From Prevotella sp. (GTDB lineage: Bacteria; Bacteroidota; Bacteroidia; Bacteroidales; Bacteroidaceae), in contig JAEEXI010000004.1 in NCBI GenBank assembly GCA_016291495.1, positions 124,001 to 188,000 on the forward strand: a stretch of DNA of 64,000 nucleotides, in the 5' to 3' direction. A program made the translations under genes and the position numbers. This document shows, piece after piece, positions 9,580 to 19,157 of the stretch. Under the pieces are notes generated by a model. That model did not search any database. It was not told where the DNA came from and worked only from the letters and a program-made list of their open reading frames with translations. Numbering within the stretch: the first letter of the stretch is position 1; each line of letters begins with the position of its first letter.

Positions 9580-11112
9580 ATGCACCAATTGATCAAGTTA
9601 TATAAAAAGTGGAGCGGGGCGGAGCCTGCGATGACTGAACAGTTGCCAGTAGCAGGCAGCAACCGTGTGTACTACCGTATGATAGCACAAGATGGTAGTA
9701 CGGTGGTAGGTGTCATTGGTACCAGTCGTGATGAGAACCATGCTTTTGTGTATCTGTGTCGCCATTTTACCAAGCGTCAGTTGCCAGTACCACATTTGTT
9801 GGCTGTTAGTGATGATGAATTACGTTATTTGCAGTCTGATCTTGGTTCCATGTCTTTGTTTGATGCCATTCGTGGTGGTCGTGAGGCAGGTGGTCGCTAT
9901 ACTTTAAAAGAGCAGGAACTGTTGAGACGCACCATTCGTGAACTGCCGAACATCCAGATACGTGGGGCGAGAGGACTTGATTTCTCCAACTGTTATCCGC
10001 AGGCGGAGTTTGATGTGGACTCGGTGCTCTTCGATCTAAACTACTTCAAGTATTGTTTCCTGAAGGCAACGGAACTGGATTTCCATGAGTTGAAGTTGGA
10101 AGCTGATTTCCGTTTGCTTGCCAAAGATCTGACGGCAGAGAAGTCTGATGCTTTCCTCTATCGTGACTTTCAGGCCAGAAATGTAATGCTCGTAGATGGT
10201 CAGCGGCCTTTTTTCATCGACTTCCAAGGAGGACGCAAGGGTCCTTATTATTACGACCTTGCTTCGTTCCTTTGGCAGGCATCTGCGAAGTATCCTTATA
10301 AGTTGCGCCGTGAATTGGTGTATGAGTACTATCACGCCCTGAAACAGTTTACGGAGGTGCCTACACCGCATCATTTTGTCGCACGCCTGTCGCTGTTTGT
10401 TCTGTTTCGCATCTTACAAGTATTAGGTGCTTATGGCTTTAGGGGCTATTTTGAGCGTAAGCAACATTTCATAACGTCTATTCCCCCAGCTATCCAAAAC
10501 TTATGGGAGTTATTGGAGGTCAGCAATTTCCCATATCCCTATTTGACATCACTGCTGCGTCAGTTGACGGAATTGCCGCAGTTCCGACAGATAGAGACGA
10601 CGGCCAGTCGTGCCGATGGTTACAAGATAACAGACAATAATCCCTATAAGCCCCATCCGCAGGACGGTCCTGCCACCTTTTCAAAGTATGATGCACAAGG
10701 TCCGTTGGTGGTGAAGGTCTATAGCTTCTCTTATCGCAAAGGTATTCCTGAGGATGAGAGTGGCAATGGTGGCGGTTATGTGTTTGACTGTCGTTCGACT
10801 CATAACCCGGGACGTTATGAGCCATACAAGCAATTGACGGGACTGGACGAGCCTGTCATCCGCTTCTTGGAGGACGATGGGGAGATATTGACCTTCCTCG
10901 AATCCGTCTATAAACTAGCTGATGCACATGTACGCCGTTACATCCAGCGTGGCTTTACAAGTCTGATGTTCTCCTTCGGTTGTACGGGTGGTCAGCACCG
11001 CAGTGTCTATAGTGCCCAGCACTTAGCCGAGCACATCCACGAGAAATTCGGCATCGAGGTGCGTATCTGTCATCGTGAACAGGGTATTACTCAAATATTG
11101 GAGGCACAATGA
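9580..11112 (+). CDS. Sugar kinase (AmgK-like) fused to a RapZ C-terminal domain
   Basis: 510 residues with two parts. Residues 1-330 are an aminoglycoside/choline-kinase-type phosphotransferase: glycine-poor ATP lobe, catalytic loop LYRDFQARNVM (Asp196, Asn201) and metal Asp in FFIDFQGG (about 214), as in the AmgK sugar-1-kinases. Residues from about 370 match the C-terminal domain of RapZ (SFSYRKGIP, FDCRSTHNPG, FGCTGGQHRSVY), the part that binds glucosamine-6-phosphate in E. coli. The stop overlaps the start of a MurU-like gene by four bases. AmgK and MurU act in sequence in MurNAc/GlcNAc recycling, so the context supports a cell-wall sugar kinase with a built-in amino-sugar sensor. The sensing role is inference. 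Confidence 0.8.
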   Translation: MHQLIKLYKKWSGAEPAMTEQLPVAGSNRVYYRMIAQDGSTVVGVIGTSRDENHAFVYLCRHFTKRQLPVPHLLAVSDDELRYLQSDLGSMSLFDAIRGGREAGGRYTLKEQELLRRTIRELPNIQIRGARGLDFSNCYPQAEFDVDSVLFDLNYFKYCFLKATELDFHELKLEADFRLLAKDLTAEKSDAFLYRDFQARNVMLVDGQRPFFIDFQGGRKGPYYYDLASFLWQASAKYPYKLRRELVYEYYHALKQFTEVPTPHHFVARLSLFVLFRILQVLGAYGFRGYFERKQHFITSIPPAIQNLWELLEVSNFPYPYLTSLLRQLTELPQFRQIETTASRADGYKITDNNPYKPHPQDGPATFSKYDAQGPLVVKVYSFSYRKGIPEDESGNGGGYVFDCRSTHNPGRYEPYKQLTGLDEPVIRFLEDDGEILTFLESVYKLADAHVRRYIQRGFTSLMFSFGCTGGQHRSVYSAQHLAEHIHEKFGIEVRICHREQGITQILEAQ

Positions 11113-11807
11113 AACAGGCGATGATATTTGCAGCAGGGTTAGGGACACGGTTGAAACCGTTGACGGATACGATGCCGAAGGCATTGGTACCTGTAGCAGG
11201 TCAGCCGTTACTATGGCATGTCATCATGAAGTTGAAGAGTGCTGGCTATGAGCGTATCGTCGTCAATGTGCATCACTTTGCCGACCAGATTATTGACTAT
11301 CTTTGTGCCAATGACAACTTTGGACTAGATATCCGTATCAGTGATGAACGCGAACAACTCTTGGAGACGGGTGGGGGTATCAAGAAAGCTCTTCCTTTAT
11401 TCAATCCCACTGAGCCTATTCTCATTCATAATGTGGATATATTGAGCAATCTTAATCTCAATGCCATTCCTATTGACGCCCCCTTGCTCGTTGTCAGTGA
11501 GCGTAAGACGAAGCGTTATCTCCAGTTTGATGATACCATGCGACTTGTTGGCTGGAAGAATTTGGAGACGGGCGAAGTGAAAGGACGAGAAGGACGTCCC
11601 CTTGCTTTCAGTGGCATCCACCTCTTTCATCCTTCTTTATCTCCCTTGCTTGCCGACTGGCCCGACCGTTTTCCTATCATGGACTTCTACCTGAAGGCTT
11701 GTGCGGATCATTTAATACGAGGTTACGAGGCTCACGACCTGCGACTGATGGATGTAGGTAAACTCGATACCCTCGATGAAGCAGAGACATTTATAAATAA
11801 TATATAA
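11109..11807 (+). CDS. murU: Sugar-1-phosphate nucleotidylyltransferase, MurU-like
   Basis: 232 residues. The N-terminus [20 protein letters not shown] is the nucleotide-binding signature of NDP-sugar pyrophosphorylases, followed by [15 protein letters not shown]. It is short, with no left-handed beta-helix, as in MurU, which makes UDP-MurNAc from MurNAc-1-phosphate. The four-base overlap with the kinase/RapZ gene suggests translational coupling and a two-step pathway. A different sugar (such as mannose-1-P) cannot be excluded from sequence. guaA starts five bases downstream, so it may be co-transcribed. Confidence 0.78.
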   Translation: MKQAMIFAAGLGTRLKPLTDTMPKALVPVAGQPLLWHVIMKLKSAGYERIVVNVHHFADQIIDYLCANDNFGLDIRISDEREQLLETGGGIKKALPLFNPTEPILIHNVDILSNLNLNAIPIDAPLLVVSERKTKRYLQFDDTMRLVGWKNLETGEVKGREGRPLAFSGIHLFHPSLSPLLADWPDRFPIMDFYLKACADHLIRGYEAHDLRLMDVGKLDTLDEAETFINNI

Positions 11808-11812
11808 TCAAG

Positions 11813-13357
11813 ATGCAACAGAAAATCATCATTTTGGATTTCGGCTCCCAGACGACACAGTTGATTGGTCGTCGTGTGCGTGAGTTGGATACCTTCTGCG
11901 AGATTCTGCCTTACAACAAGTTCCCGAAGGACGACCCCTCCGTGATTGGTGTCATCCTCAGTGGTTCGCCCTATAGTGTTCACGATCCCGAGGCGTTTAA
12001 GGTTGACCTCAGCCAGTTTGTGGGCAGGCTTCCTGTATTGGGTATCTGCTATGGTGCGCAGTTTATCTCTAACACTCTTGGTGGTAGGGTCGAGAAGGCC
12101 GACAGTCGTGAGTACGGTCGTGCCCATTTAGAGACCATCAATCTCTACAATCCTTTGTTCAAAGGCTTCGATAGAGGCTCACAGGTATGGATGAGTCATG
12201 GCGACACCATCACGGCCATTCCTGAGGGTTTCGAGGTGATTGGTAGTACAAAGGATGTCAAAAACGCCGCTTTTGCTGCTGTGGAACAACCCATCTGGGC
12301 TGTACAGTTCCATCCGGAAGTCTATCATACCACGCAAGGAAAGACCTTGTTGAAGAATTTCGTGGTGGATATCTGCGGCTCGAAACAAGACTGGAGTGCT
12401 GCCTCTTTCGTAGAGACAACCGTCAAAGAAATCAAAGAACAAGTCGGCAACGACCGTGTCATCCTCGGCTTGTCAGGTGGCGTTGACTCTTCTGTTGCTG
12501 CTGTGCTGTTAAACAAAGCCATCGGCAAGAACCTCACCTGCATCTTCGTCGATCACGGCATGCTGCGTAAGAATGAGTTCCAGCAGGTCATGGACGACTA
12601 CAAGGTGTTAGGTCTAAATGTGATTGGAGTTGATGCCAGTCAGAAATTCTTCAGCGACCTTGCCGGCGTGACAGAACCCGAGCAGAAGCGCAAGATTATT
12701 GGACGCGACTTCGTAGAGGTCTTTAATGCAGAGGCTCGCAAGATTACCGATGCCCGTTGGTTAGCCCAGGGCACCATCTATCCCGACCGCATCGAGTCGC
12801 TCAATATCACGGGTAAGGTCATCAAGAGCCACCATAACGTGGGCGGATTGCCCAAGGAGATGAACCTCCAGCTCTGCGAACCCCTCAAGTGGCTCTTCAA
12901 GGACGAGGTGCGCCGTGTAGGCCGTCAGATGGGCATGCCCGAGCATCTCATCACGCGCCATCCCTTCCCAGGTCCTGGTCTTGCCGTCCGCATTTTGGGC
13001 GACATCACTCCCGAGAAGGTGCGCGTCCTGCAGGAAGCTGACGATATCTATATCCGTGGCTTGCGCGAGTATGTCGATACTGATGGGGAGACATTATATA
13101 ATAAGGTGTGGCAGGCAGGCGCTATCCTGCTGAGTCCTGTTCGCAGCGTGGGTGTGATGGGTGACGAGCGTACCTACGAGAATCCTGTTGCCCTGCGTGC
13201 CGTCACTTCTACCGACGCTATGACAGCCGACTGGGCCCATCTGCCTTACGACTTCCTCGCGAAAGTGTCTAACGAGATTATCAACAAGGTGCGTGGTGTC
13301 AACCGTGTTTGCTATGACATCTCGTCAAAGCCGCCAGCTACGATTGAGTGGGAGTAG
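11813..13357 (+). CDS. guaA: GMP synthase (glutamine-hydrolysing)
   Basis: Converts XMP to GMP using glutamine and ATP. 514 residues: class I glutaminase domain with the nucleophile Cys in [10 protein letters not shown] and FHPEVYHT, then the ATP pyrophosphatase domain with the P-loop [10 protein letters not shown] near residue 220, and the dimerisation domain ending KPPATIEWE, the typical C-terminus. Full length. A shared bidirectional terminator follows. Confidence 0.97.
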   Translation: MQQKIIILDFGSQTTQLIGRRVRELDTFCEILPYNKFPKDDPSVIGVILSGSPYSVHDPEAFKVDLSQFVGRLPVLGICYGAQFISNTLGGRVEKADSREYGRAHLETINLYNPLFKGFDRGSQVWMSHGDTITAIPEGFEVIGSTKDVKNAAFAAVEQPIWAVQFHPEVYHTTQGKTLLKNFVVDICGSKQDWSAASFVETTVKEIKEQVGNDRVILGLSGGVDSSVAAVLLNKAIGKNLTCIFVDHGMLRKNEFQQVMDDYKVLGLNVIGVDASQKFFSDLAGVTEPEQKRKIIGRDFVEVFNAEARKITDARWLAQGTIYPDRIESLNITGKVIKSHHNVGGLPKEMNLQLCEPLKWLFKDEVRRVGRQMGMPEHLITRHPFPGPGLAVRILGDITPEKVRVLQEADDIYIRGLREYVDTDGETLYNKVWQAGAILLSPVRSVGVMGDERTYENPVALRAVTSTDAMTADWAHLPYDFLAKVSNEIINKVRGVNRVCYDISSKPPATIEWE

Positions 13358-13364
13358 AGCAAAG

Positions 13365-13405
13365 AAAAAAAGGAAGCAACCATCTTTGGTAACTTCCTTT
13401 TTTTA
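13365..13405. terminator. Bidirectional terminator between guaA and the decarboxylase gene
   Basis: An AAAAAAAGGAAG arm and its complement CTTCCTTTTTTT flank an inner CCA/TGG pairing. It has an A tract on one side and a T tract on the other, so it can end both convergent genes. Confidence 0.8.
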
Positions 13406-13407
13406 TT

Positions 13408-14349
13408 TTAATGTTTGCCCAGGTATTCGCGGAAGTAGGCAATGATGTGGTCAAGACCCTCTTCTAAGGGAACTTTGGGCTCCCAATTTAATTCCTTTTT
13501 GGCAACGCTGATGTCAGGGCGACGCATCTTTGGATCGTCGCTGGGGAGCGGACGGAACACAATCTTACTTTTGCCACCAATCTTTTTTATCACTTTCTCT
13601 GCCAATTCGAGCATGGTGAACTCACCCGGATTGCCCAGATTAACAGGACCGGTGAAGTCATCTGGAGTATCCATCATACGCATCATACCCTCGATGAGGT
13701 CACTAACATACTGGAACGATCGGGTCTGCTGGCCATCGCCATAGATGGTCAGGTCTTCACCACGTAATGCCTGAACGACAAAGTTAGAGACCACACGACC
13801 ATCGTTGACAGCCATGCGGGGACCATAGGTGTTGAAGATGCGGATGACCTTGGCGCGTACTTTGTGTAGACGGTGGTAGTCAAAGAAAAGGGTCTCGGCA
13901 CAGCGTTTTCCCTCATCATAGCAGGAACGCAGACCGATAGGGTTTACATTACCCCAATAGGACTCTGGCTGTGGGTGTACGTTAGGGTCGCCATATACCT
14001 CACTGGTAGATGACTGTAGAATCTTCGCTTTGGTACGACGGGCTAGTCCCAGCATATGGTAGGCTCCGAAGACACTGGTTTTGGTAGTCTGAATTGGGTC
14101 TGTCTGATAATAGATAGGAGAGGCAGGACAGGCGAGGTTATAAATTTCATCTACCTCAGCCCAATAGGGGTTGATGACATCATGGCGCACCAATTCGAAA
14201 TTGGGTCTGCCTATGAGGTGCCACACGTTTTCCTTTGAACCACTGTAGAAATTGTCGAGACAGATGACGTCATGCCCCTCGTTGACCAATCGCTCACAGA
14301 GATGGGAACCAATGAATCCAGCTCCGCCAGTTATTAAAATTTTTTTCAT
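13408..14349 (-). CDS. UDP-glucuronate decarboxylase (UDP-xylose synthase)
   Basis: 313-residue short-chain dehydrogenase that turns UDP-glucuronate into UDP-xylose. It has the NAD site [29 protein letters not shown] (typical of UXS rather than GalE), the catalytic [10 protein letters not shown] and YDEGKRCAE (Tyr-x-x-x-Lys), and [15 protein letters not shown]. Full length and standing alone behind its own promoter. It probably supplies UDP-xylose for surface polysaccharide. Confidence 0.92.
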   Translation of the reverse strand: MKKILITGGAGFIGSHLCERLVNEGHDVICLDNFYSGSKENVWHLIGRPNFELVRHDVINPYWAEVDEIYNLACPASPIYYQTDPIQTTKTSVFGAYHMLGLARRTKAKILQSSTSEVYGDPNVHPQPESYWGNVNPIGLRSCYDEGKRCAETLFFDYHRLHKVRAKVIRIFNTYGPRMAVNDGRVVSNFVVQALRGEDLTIYGDGQQTRSFQYVSDLIEGMMRMMDTPDDFTGPVNLGNPGEFTMLELAEKVIKKIGGKSKIVFRPLPSDDPKMRRPDISVAKKELNWEPKVPLEEGLDHIIAYFREYLGKH

Positions 14350-14379
14350 AGTTATTGATAGTATTTGTTACTTTCGTAG

Positions 14380-14411
14380 CAAAGGTACAATTATTTCCGT
14401 TAATCACCAAA
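14380..14411 (-). promoter_or_regulatory. Promoter of the UDP-glucuronate decarboxylase gene
   Basis: On the minus strand TTTG (14408-14411), 20 bases, then TACCTTTG (14380-14387). The expected start is near 14373, 24 bases before the ATG. Confidence 0.8.
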
Positions 14412-14431
14412 AGAAAGAGGGAGAAATATAA

Positions 14432-14461
14432 GTGGGACGTATCCTCTCGGACAGATCCCAC
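14432..14461 (-). other. Hairpin downstream of aroB
   Basis: GTGGGA and TCCCAC arms enclose a second pairing (TGTCC/GGATA). The inner stem pairs better in minus-strand RNA (a G-U pair replaces an A-C mismatch), which suggests it acts in the aroB transcript. No U tract follows, so it may be a processing or stability element rather than a terminator. Confidence 0.4.
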
Positions 14462-14510
14462 CTTCGGTTGTTAGCAATCTAAATAGGTAGTAGTAAGGCG
14501 TTATCAGGGA

Positions 14511-15575
14511 TTAGAACTCCCTGTAGAAATCCAATGCTTCTTTTATTTCCTCCTCTGTGGCTGTCTGGTTGATACGGATATCTCCGATATTGCCCAATAA
14601 GGTGAAGTTGATGTCGTTGTTATGGTTCTTCTTATCGTGGTGCATCAGTTCCAGTAGTTGTGGATAGTCATCGCAGGTAATAGCCATCCGACCATAATGC
14701 TCCTTGATAAACGAGACGGTCTGTCGCATCTTGTCCAAAGGGAAACCTGTTTTAACACAGCAGAGATAAAGCTCTACCACCAAGCCATAGGCAACGGCAT
14801 AACCATGAAGGATGGGTTTTCGTTTTAGTGCCAGCGACTCAAAGGCGTGTCCTGCTGTATGTCCTAAGTTTAACGCTTTTCGGATACCTTCCTCTTTCGG
14901 GTCTTCTGTGACAATGCGCTGTTTGATAGCCACACTAGAGGCAAGAAGGGAAGTTAAGGTATCTATATTCTTTGTATTCTCTAGATTTTCTAAAATATCG
15001 GGATTTATTAATTCTGCCAAGGTCTTCTCATCGCAGATCAGTCCGTGTTTGAGCATCTCAGCATAACCGGAGAGAATGTTCTCCTTGTTCAGGGTATGCA
15101 AGAAGACTGTGTCAAGAATGACACAATGGGCATTATTGAACACTCCTATCTCGTTTTTCAGTCCTCCAAAGTTGATACCGGTCTTGCCTCCTACACTGGC
15201 ATCTACCATCGAGAGTAGTGTAGTGGGTATATTAATATAATGTATACCACGTTTAAAGGTGGAGGCTGCGAATCCGCCCAAGTCAGTCACCATACCGCCT
15301 CCAAGATTGATCATCAGTGAGTGACGGGTGGCTCCTATGTGTTGCATCTCGCTCCATACATGGGAAAGCGAATCTAGGTTTTTGTGGGTATCCGTGGCTC
15401 CAATGCAGATAATTTGTGCCTGCTGCATACACTCGAAGCCACTGATGACGGGCAGACAACATTCTTTGGTGGTCTTATCGACAAGTATCAGCAAACGGTC
15501 GTGAGTACATTCTCCCACGGCTTGTTGGAGCGTTTCACGCAGATTTTCAGAGATGATGACTTTTTGTTGTTCCAT
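14511..15575 (-). CDS. aroB: 3-Dehydroquinate synthase
   Basis: Second step of the shikimate pathway. About 354 residues with the NAD-site segment NLGGGMVTDLGGFAASTFKRG, then IPTTLLSMVDASVGGKTGINF and the metal-ligand stretch LNLGHTAGHAFE, all standard for AroB. The frame runs four codons further to a TTG at 15587, but that lies inside a TAATTTTG -7 box (15585-15592). The ATG at 15573-15575 is therefore preferred, giving a nearly leaderless message. Confidence 0.95.
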   Translation of the reverse strand: MEQQKVIISENLRETLQQAVGECTHDRLLILVDKTTKECCLPVISGFECMQQAQIICIGATDTHKNLDSLSHVWSEMQHIGATRHSLMINLGGGMVTDLGGFAASTFKRGIHYINIPTTLLSMVDASVGGKTGINFGGLKNEIGVFNNAHCVILDTVFLHTLNKENILSGYAEMLKHGLICDEKTLAELINPDILENLENTKNIDTLTSLLASSVAIKQRIVTEDPKEEGIRKALNLGHTAGHAFESLALKRKPILHGYAVAYGLVVELYLCCVKTGFPLDKMRQTVSFIKEHYGRMAITCDDYPQLLELMHHDKKNHNNDINFTLLGNIGDIRINQTATEEEIKEALDFYREF

Positions 15576-15584
15576 TTGCGGCTG

Positions 15585-15592
15585 CAAAATTA
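15585..15592 (-). promoter_or_regulatory. -7 box of aroB
   Basis: TAATTTTG on the minus strand. Transcription should start near 15578, three bases before the ATG. The -33 region is weak. Confidence 0.6.
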
Positions 15593-15715
15593 CTATAAAA
15601 TTTGTAAATACGTGTATAAAACTCCGATTAATTGTAAAAAAGACAACTTTTTGTTCAAGAGGTTTAAACTTTTTGGTATTCTTTGCGTCAAAAAGACATA
15701 ATTAACGTAATAATA

Positions 15716-18679
15716 ATGAGAAGAAAGATTCTATTTTTGCTCCTGTCTATATTGGCAGTATCAGCAATGGCACAGCGGAGTATCACGGGTAAAGTGATAG
15801 AGAGTGATTCTCAAGAACCCGTGGCTCAGACAACAGTACGCCTGTTAAAGAAGGATAGTACGATGGTAACGGGTTCTTTGACCAATCTGGACGGTGTCTT
15901 CAATGTCAAGGCTCCTGCGGTTGGAAATTATATTGTTCAGGTGACCTGTGTGGGTTTTAAACCTTATACTAAGGATGTGAAGGTAATGAATGACAAGGAT
16001 GTTGCTTTGGGAACCATTAAACTAAAGCCGGATGCTATCATGCTGAAGGGAGCCACTATTACAGGACAGGCCGCCAAGGTGACACTGAAGGAGGATACTT
16101 TCGTCTATAATGCTTCTGCTTACCGTACGCCAGAGGGATCTGTCATCGAGGATTTGGTACGTAAACTACCGGGTGCTCAGGTGGACGATGATGGTAAGGT
16201 GACCATCAACGGTAAGGAGGTTAAAAAGATTCTGATTGATGGTAAGGAATTTATGACTGGTGATACGAAGACAGCTATGAAGAACCTGCCTACTTCTATT
16301 GTCGAACGTGTGAAGGCATACGATCAAAAGAGTGACCTGGCTCGTGTATCAGGGATTGACGACGGTGAAGAGGAAACGGTGCTCGATTTCGGCATCAAGC
16401 GTGGTATGAACAAGGGCTTTATGATGAATGCTGACCTTGCCGCAGGTACACGTCATCGCTACAGCGGTCGTATCTTTGCGGGTATGCAGAGTTCAGACTT
16501 GAAGATCTTCGCCCCGATGAGTGCCAACAACGTCAATGACATGGGATTTTCTGGTGGCGGTGGTCGTTTCGGTGGTGGCAGGCAGGGGCTTACCGCTACG
16601 AAGATGCTTGGTCTTAACATTAACTACGAGAAGAAAGACAAATTTATATTTGACGGTAGCATCCGTTGGAACCATAGGGACGGTGATGCAATTATACGTC
16701 GTTCTACCGAGAACTTCATGAGCGGTACCTCCTCTTCGTTTGACAATAGCCTGAACAGCGATATGACACGTTCTAACAGTTGGAATGCCCGTTTCCGTCT
16801 GGAATGGACTCCTGACTCCATGACGAATATCATGATGCGTCCGCAGTTCAACTATAATTCCAGTGACGGAGTGAGCGAGGGACTTTCCCTGACTTTTGAT
16901 GAAGATCCCTATCAGTATATCGACAATCCCTTGGACGAGAATGTCTTGCAGATGCTTCGGGATATGGGGATTGTGAAAAACCGCAATCGGAGTAACTCGA
17001 TTTCCTATAGTGATTCGAAGAGTGCCGGCGGCTGGTTGCAGTTGAACCGTAAGCTGAACAATTCCGGCAGGAATATCACGTTGCGCTTTACGACCAATGT
17101 GGGAGAAGGAATGAGTAAGTCGTTCTCCAATAGCATGGTGGAATATTTCCAATTGTTGAATAAACAGGGAGAGGACTCTACCTATCAGGCAAACCGTTAT
17201 GCGGTGACACCTACCAAGAACTGGAATTATGGCATCCGTGCCACATATAGTGAACCGATTTTCCGTCAGATATATCTGCAGTTTAGTTATCAATATCAGT
17301 ATAGCTATACGAAGAGCGACCGTGCTACTTATGATTTTAGTAATGTAGATGCCGACTTCTTCAGTATCATTCCTGCCTATCGCGGATGGGATGACTATCT
17401 GAGCTTGCTGGGTACCACACCGTTGGAGACTTTCAGGGACGATAAGCTGAGCCGTTTCTCGGAGTACCGTAACTATAACCATACGGCAGAGATCATGCTC
17501 CGTGTCGTCCGTAAGGCGTATAATCTGAATGTCGGTCTGCAGGTGATGCCACAACGCTCTCATTTCACGCAGGATTATCAAGGAGTTCATACGGACACTA
17601 CCCGTACGGTGACGAATATTGCTCCGACGGCAGATTTCCGTTGGAAGATCTCCAATGTGAGCCAGTTGCGTTTCAACTACCGCGCTAACAGTTCCCAGCC
17701 GTCAATGAGTGACCTGTTGGACATCACTGATGACAGCGACCCTCTGAACATCCGGAAGGGTAACCCCGGCTTGAAACCGTCGTTTACCCAGAATTTCCGT
17801 CTGTTCTATAACAACTATATTCAGAGCCATCAGCGGAGTATCATGGCTCACCTGAACTTCTCGACCACCAGCAACTCTATTTCTAATATGGTAAAGTATG
17901 ATGAGAAATCTGGTGGACGTATCACCAGACCGGAGAATATCAATGGTAATTGGAATGCCTTTGGAATGTTTATGTTCAACACAGCTCTTGATTCTGCCGC
18001 TTTTTTCAATGTCAATACGTTTACCACCTTACGTTATGCTCATAATGTGGGTTATGTGAGTGTCGGCCGTAATACAGATTCCCAGAAGTCGACTACCCGT
18101 ACGACAACTTTGGGAGAGCGTATTGCAGCTAGTTTCCGTAACGATTGGATAGAGTTTGAGTTGAACGGTTCGTTGGAGTATATGCATGCCCGTAGTGAGT
18201 TGCAGAGCAACAACAACCTCGATACCTGGACATTCTCCTACGGAGGTAGTCTGTTACTGACAGCTCCATGGGGTACACAGTTCACGACCACTATGAATAT
18301 GAACAGTCGCCGTGGTTATAACGATGCCTCGATGAATACTAACGAGTTGATTTGGACTGCGCAAGTGTCACAGTCGTTCCTCAAAGGAAATGCGCTGACC
18401 TTGTCGTTACAGCTGTATGATATCCTGCATCAGCAATCTACCTTCAGTCGTACGGTGGATGCCATGCGTCGTAGTGATACTGAGTATAACGCTATTACTA
18501 ATTATGCGATGCTACATGTCATTTATCGCATGAATATCTTTGGAGGTAGTGCAAACCGTGGTGGCTTCGGTGGTGGTGGACCGCGTGAAGGTGGTGGTCG
18601 TCGTGGAGGTGGCTTCGGAGGTCCTGGCGGTGGCGGTCGCCCTGGTGGTGGAGGCTTTGGCGGACCAGGCAGATTCTAA
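15716..18679 (+). CDS. TonB-receptor-like outer-membrane beta-barrel protein
   Basis: About 987 residues. A signal peptide (MRRKILFLLLSILAVSAMAQ) is followed by a carboxypeptidase-regulatory-like domain (RSITGKVIESDSQEP through about residue 95), a plug-like region (DGKVTINGKEVKKILIDGK) and a long barrel rich in alternating aromatic strands, as in the outer-membrane beta-barrel family related to TonB receptors. No SusD partner follows. The last 45 or so residues are almost all Gly, Arg and Pro (for example GGFGGPGGGGRPGGGGFGG), an odd extension after the point where a barrel normally ends in an aromatic residue, although the final residue here is Phe. The cargo is unknown. Confidence 0.85.
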   Translation: MRRKILFLLLSILAVSAMAQRSITGKVIESDSQEPVAQTTVRLLKKDSTMVTGSLTNLDGVFNVKAPAVGNYIVQVTCVGFKPYTKDVKVMNDKDVALGTIKLKPDAIMLKGATITGQAAKVTLKEDTFVYNASAYRTPEGSVIEDLVRKLPGAQVDDDGKVTINGKEVKKILIDGKEFMTGDTKTAMKNLPTSIVERVKAYDQKSDLARVSGIDDGEEETVLDFGIKRGMNKGFMMNADLAAGTRHRYSGRIFAGMQSSDLKIFAPMSANNVNDMGFSGGGGRFGGGRQGLTATKMLGLNINYEKKDKFIFDGSIRWNHRDGDAIIRRSTENFMSGTSSSFDNSLNSDMTRSNSWNARFRLEWTPDSMTNIMMRPQFNYNSSDGVSEGLSLTFDEDPYQYIDNPLDENVLQMLRDMGIVKNRNRSNSISYSDSKSAGGWLQLNRKLNNSGRNITLRFTTNVGEGMSKSFSNSMVEYFQLLNKQGEDSTYQANRYAVTPTKNWNYGIRATYSEPIFRQIYLQFSYQYQYSYTKSDRATYDFSNVDADFFSIIPAYRGWDDYLSLLGTTPLETFRDDKLSRFSEYRNYNHTAEIMLRVVRKAYNLNVGLQVMPQRSHFTQDYQGVHTDTTRTVTNIAPTADFRWKISNVSQLRFNYRANSSQPSMSDLLDITDDSDPLNIRKGNPGLKPSFTQNFRLFYNNYIQSHQRSIMAHLNFSTTSNSISNMVKYDEKSGGRITRPENINGNWNAFGMFMFNTALDSAAFFNVNTFTTLRYAHNVGYVSVGRNTDSQKSTTRTTTLGERIAASFRNDWIEFELNGSLEYMHARSELQSNNNLDTWTFSYGGSLLLTAPWGTQFTTTMNMNSRRGYNDASMNTNELIWTAQVSQSFLKGNALTLSLQLYDILHQQSTFSRTVDAMRRSDTEYNAITNYAMLHVIYRMNIFGGSANRGGFGGGGPREGGGRRGGGFGGPGGGGRPGGGGFGGPGRF

Positions 18680-18687
18680 GGTATAAA

Positions 18688-18713
18688 GAAGGCACTCAAA
18701 CGAGTGCCTTCTT
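18688..18713. terminator. Bidirectional terminator
   Basis: GAAGGCACTC, AAAC and GAGTGCCTTC form a perfect 10-pair stem between the convergent barrel-protein gene and the DUF5606 gene, with TT(C)T on one side and AAA on the other. Confidence 0.85.
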
Positions 18714-18716
18714 CTA

Positions 18717-19157
18717 TTATTCTTGTCGGTAATCAATATTGTCTCCTTCCGTTGGCGCCATTTCTTCCTCGAAGTCGGTGATGCCTGCTCCAATAAGAAT
18801 GTTATACCACTGAATGAGTTTCTTGATATGACTGTTTTGAACGCGCTCCTGATCCCAGTTAGGAAGCACTTTGCTGAAATAGTCGTGCAGTTCCTCAGCA
18901 GAAGCTTTCTTGTAGTCTAGATTTGACGCCTTGCCTTTCTCCAGATCACGCAGGGAGGCAAGGATTTTCATCAATGGGACATCCTCTGTTTCTGTAAACA
19001 TGGCGATGTCAGCGAGTGAGGTGATACGGTCTGTGCCAAAGGCAGGTATACGCTTACCTGTTCCGTCGAGTGCCTCAACAATTAGACTGTTCTTGGATCG
19101 TGACACTAGTTTGTAAAGTCCTGGCTTGCCGGAAATGGCTAAAATAGTCTGTTTCAT
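18717..19157 (-). CDS. DUF5606 family protein
   Basis: 146 residues of unknown function, conserved in Bacteroidetes. It begins MKQTILAISGKPGLYKLVSR, a beta-barrel-like N-terminal half recalling an RNA- or nucleotide-binding fold, followed by a helical half (SHIKKLIQWYNILI) and an acidic tail. It is the last gene of the nusB operon and overlaps coaE by four bases. Confidence 0.8.
   Translation of the reverse strand: MKQTILAISGKPGLYKLVSRSKNSLIVEALDGTGKRIPAFGTDRITSLADIAMFTETEDVPLMKILASLRDLEKGKASNLDYKKASAEELHDYFSKVLPNWDQERVQNSHIKKLIQWYNILIGAGITDFEEEMAPTEGDNIDYRQE

Noticed and set aside
16493..17590. 365-codon open frame antisense to the outer-membrane barrel gene
   Set aside because: It lies wholly opposite a clear coding sequence, has no domain, promoter or ribosome-binding site, and reflects the codon pattern of the sense gene.
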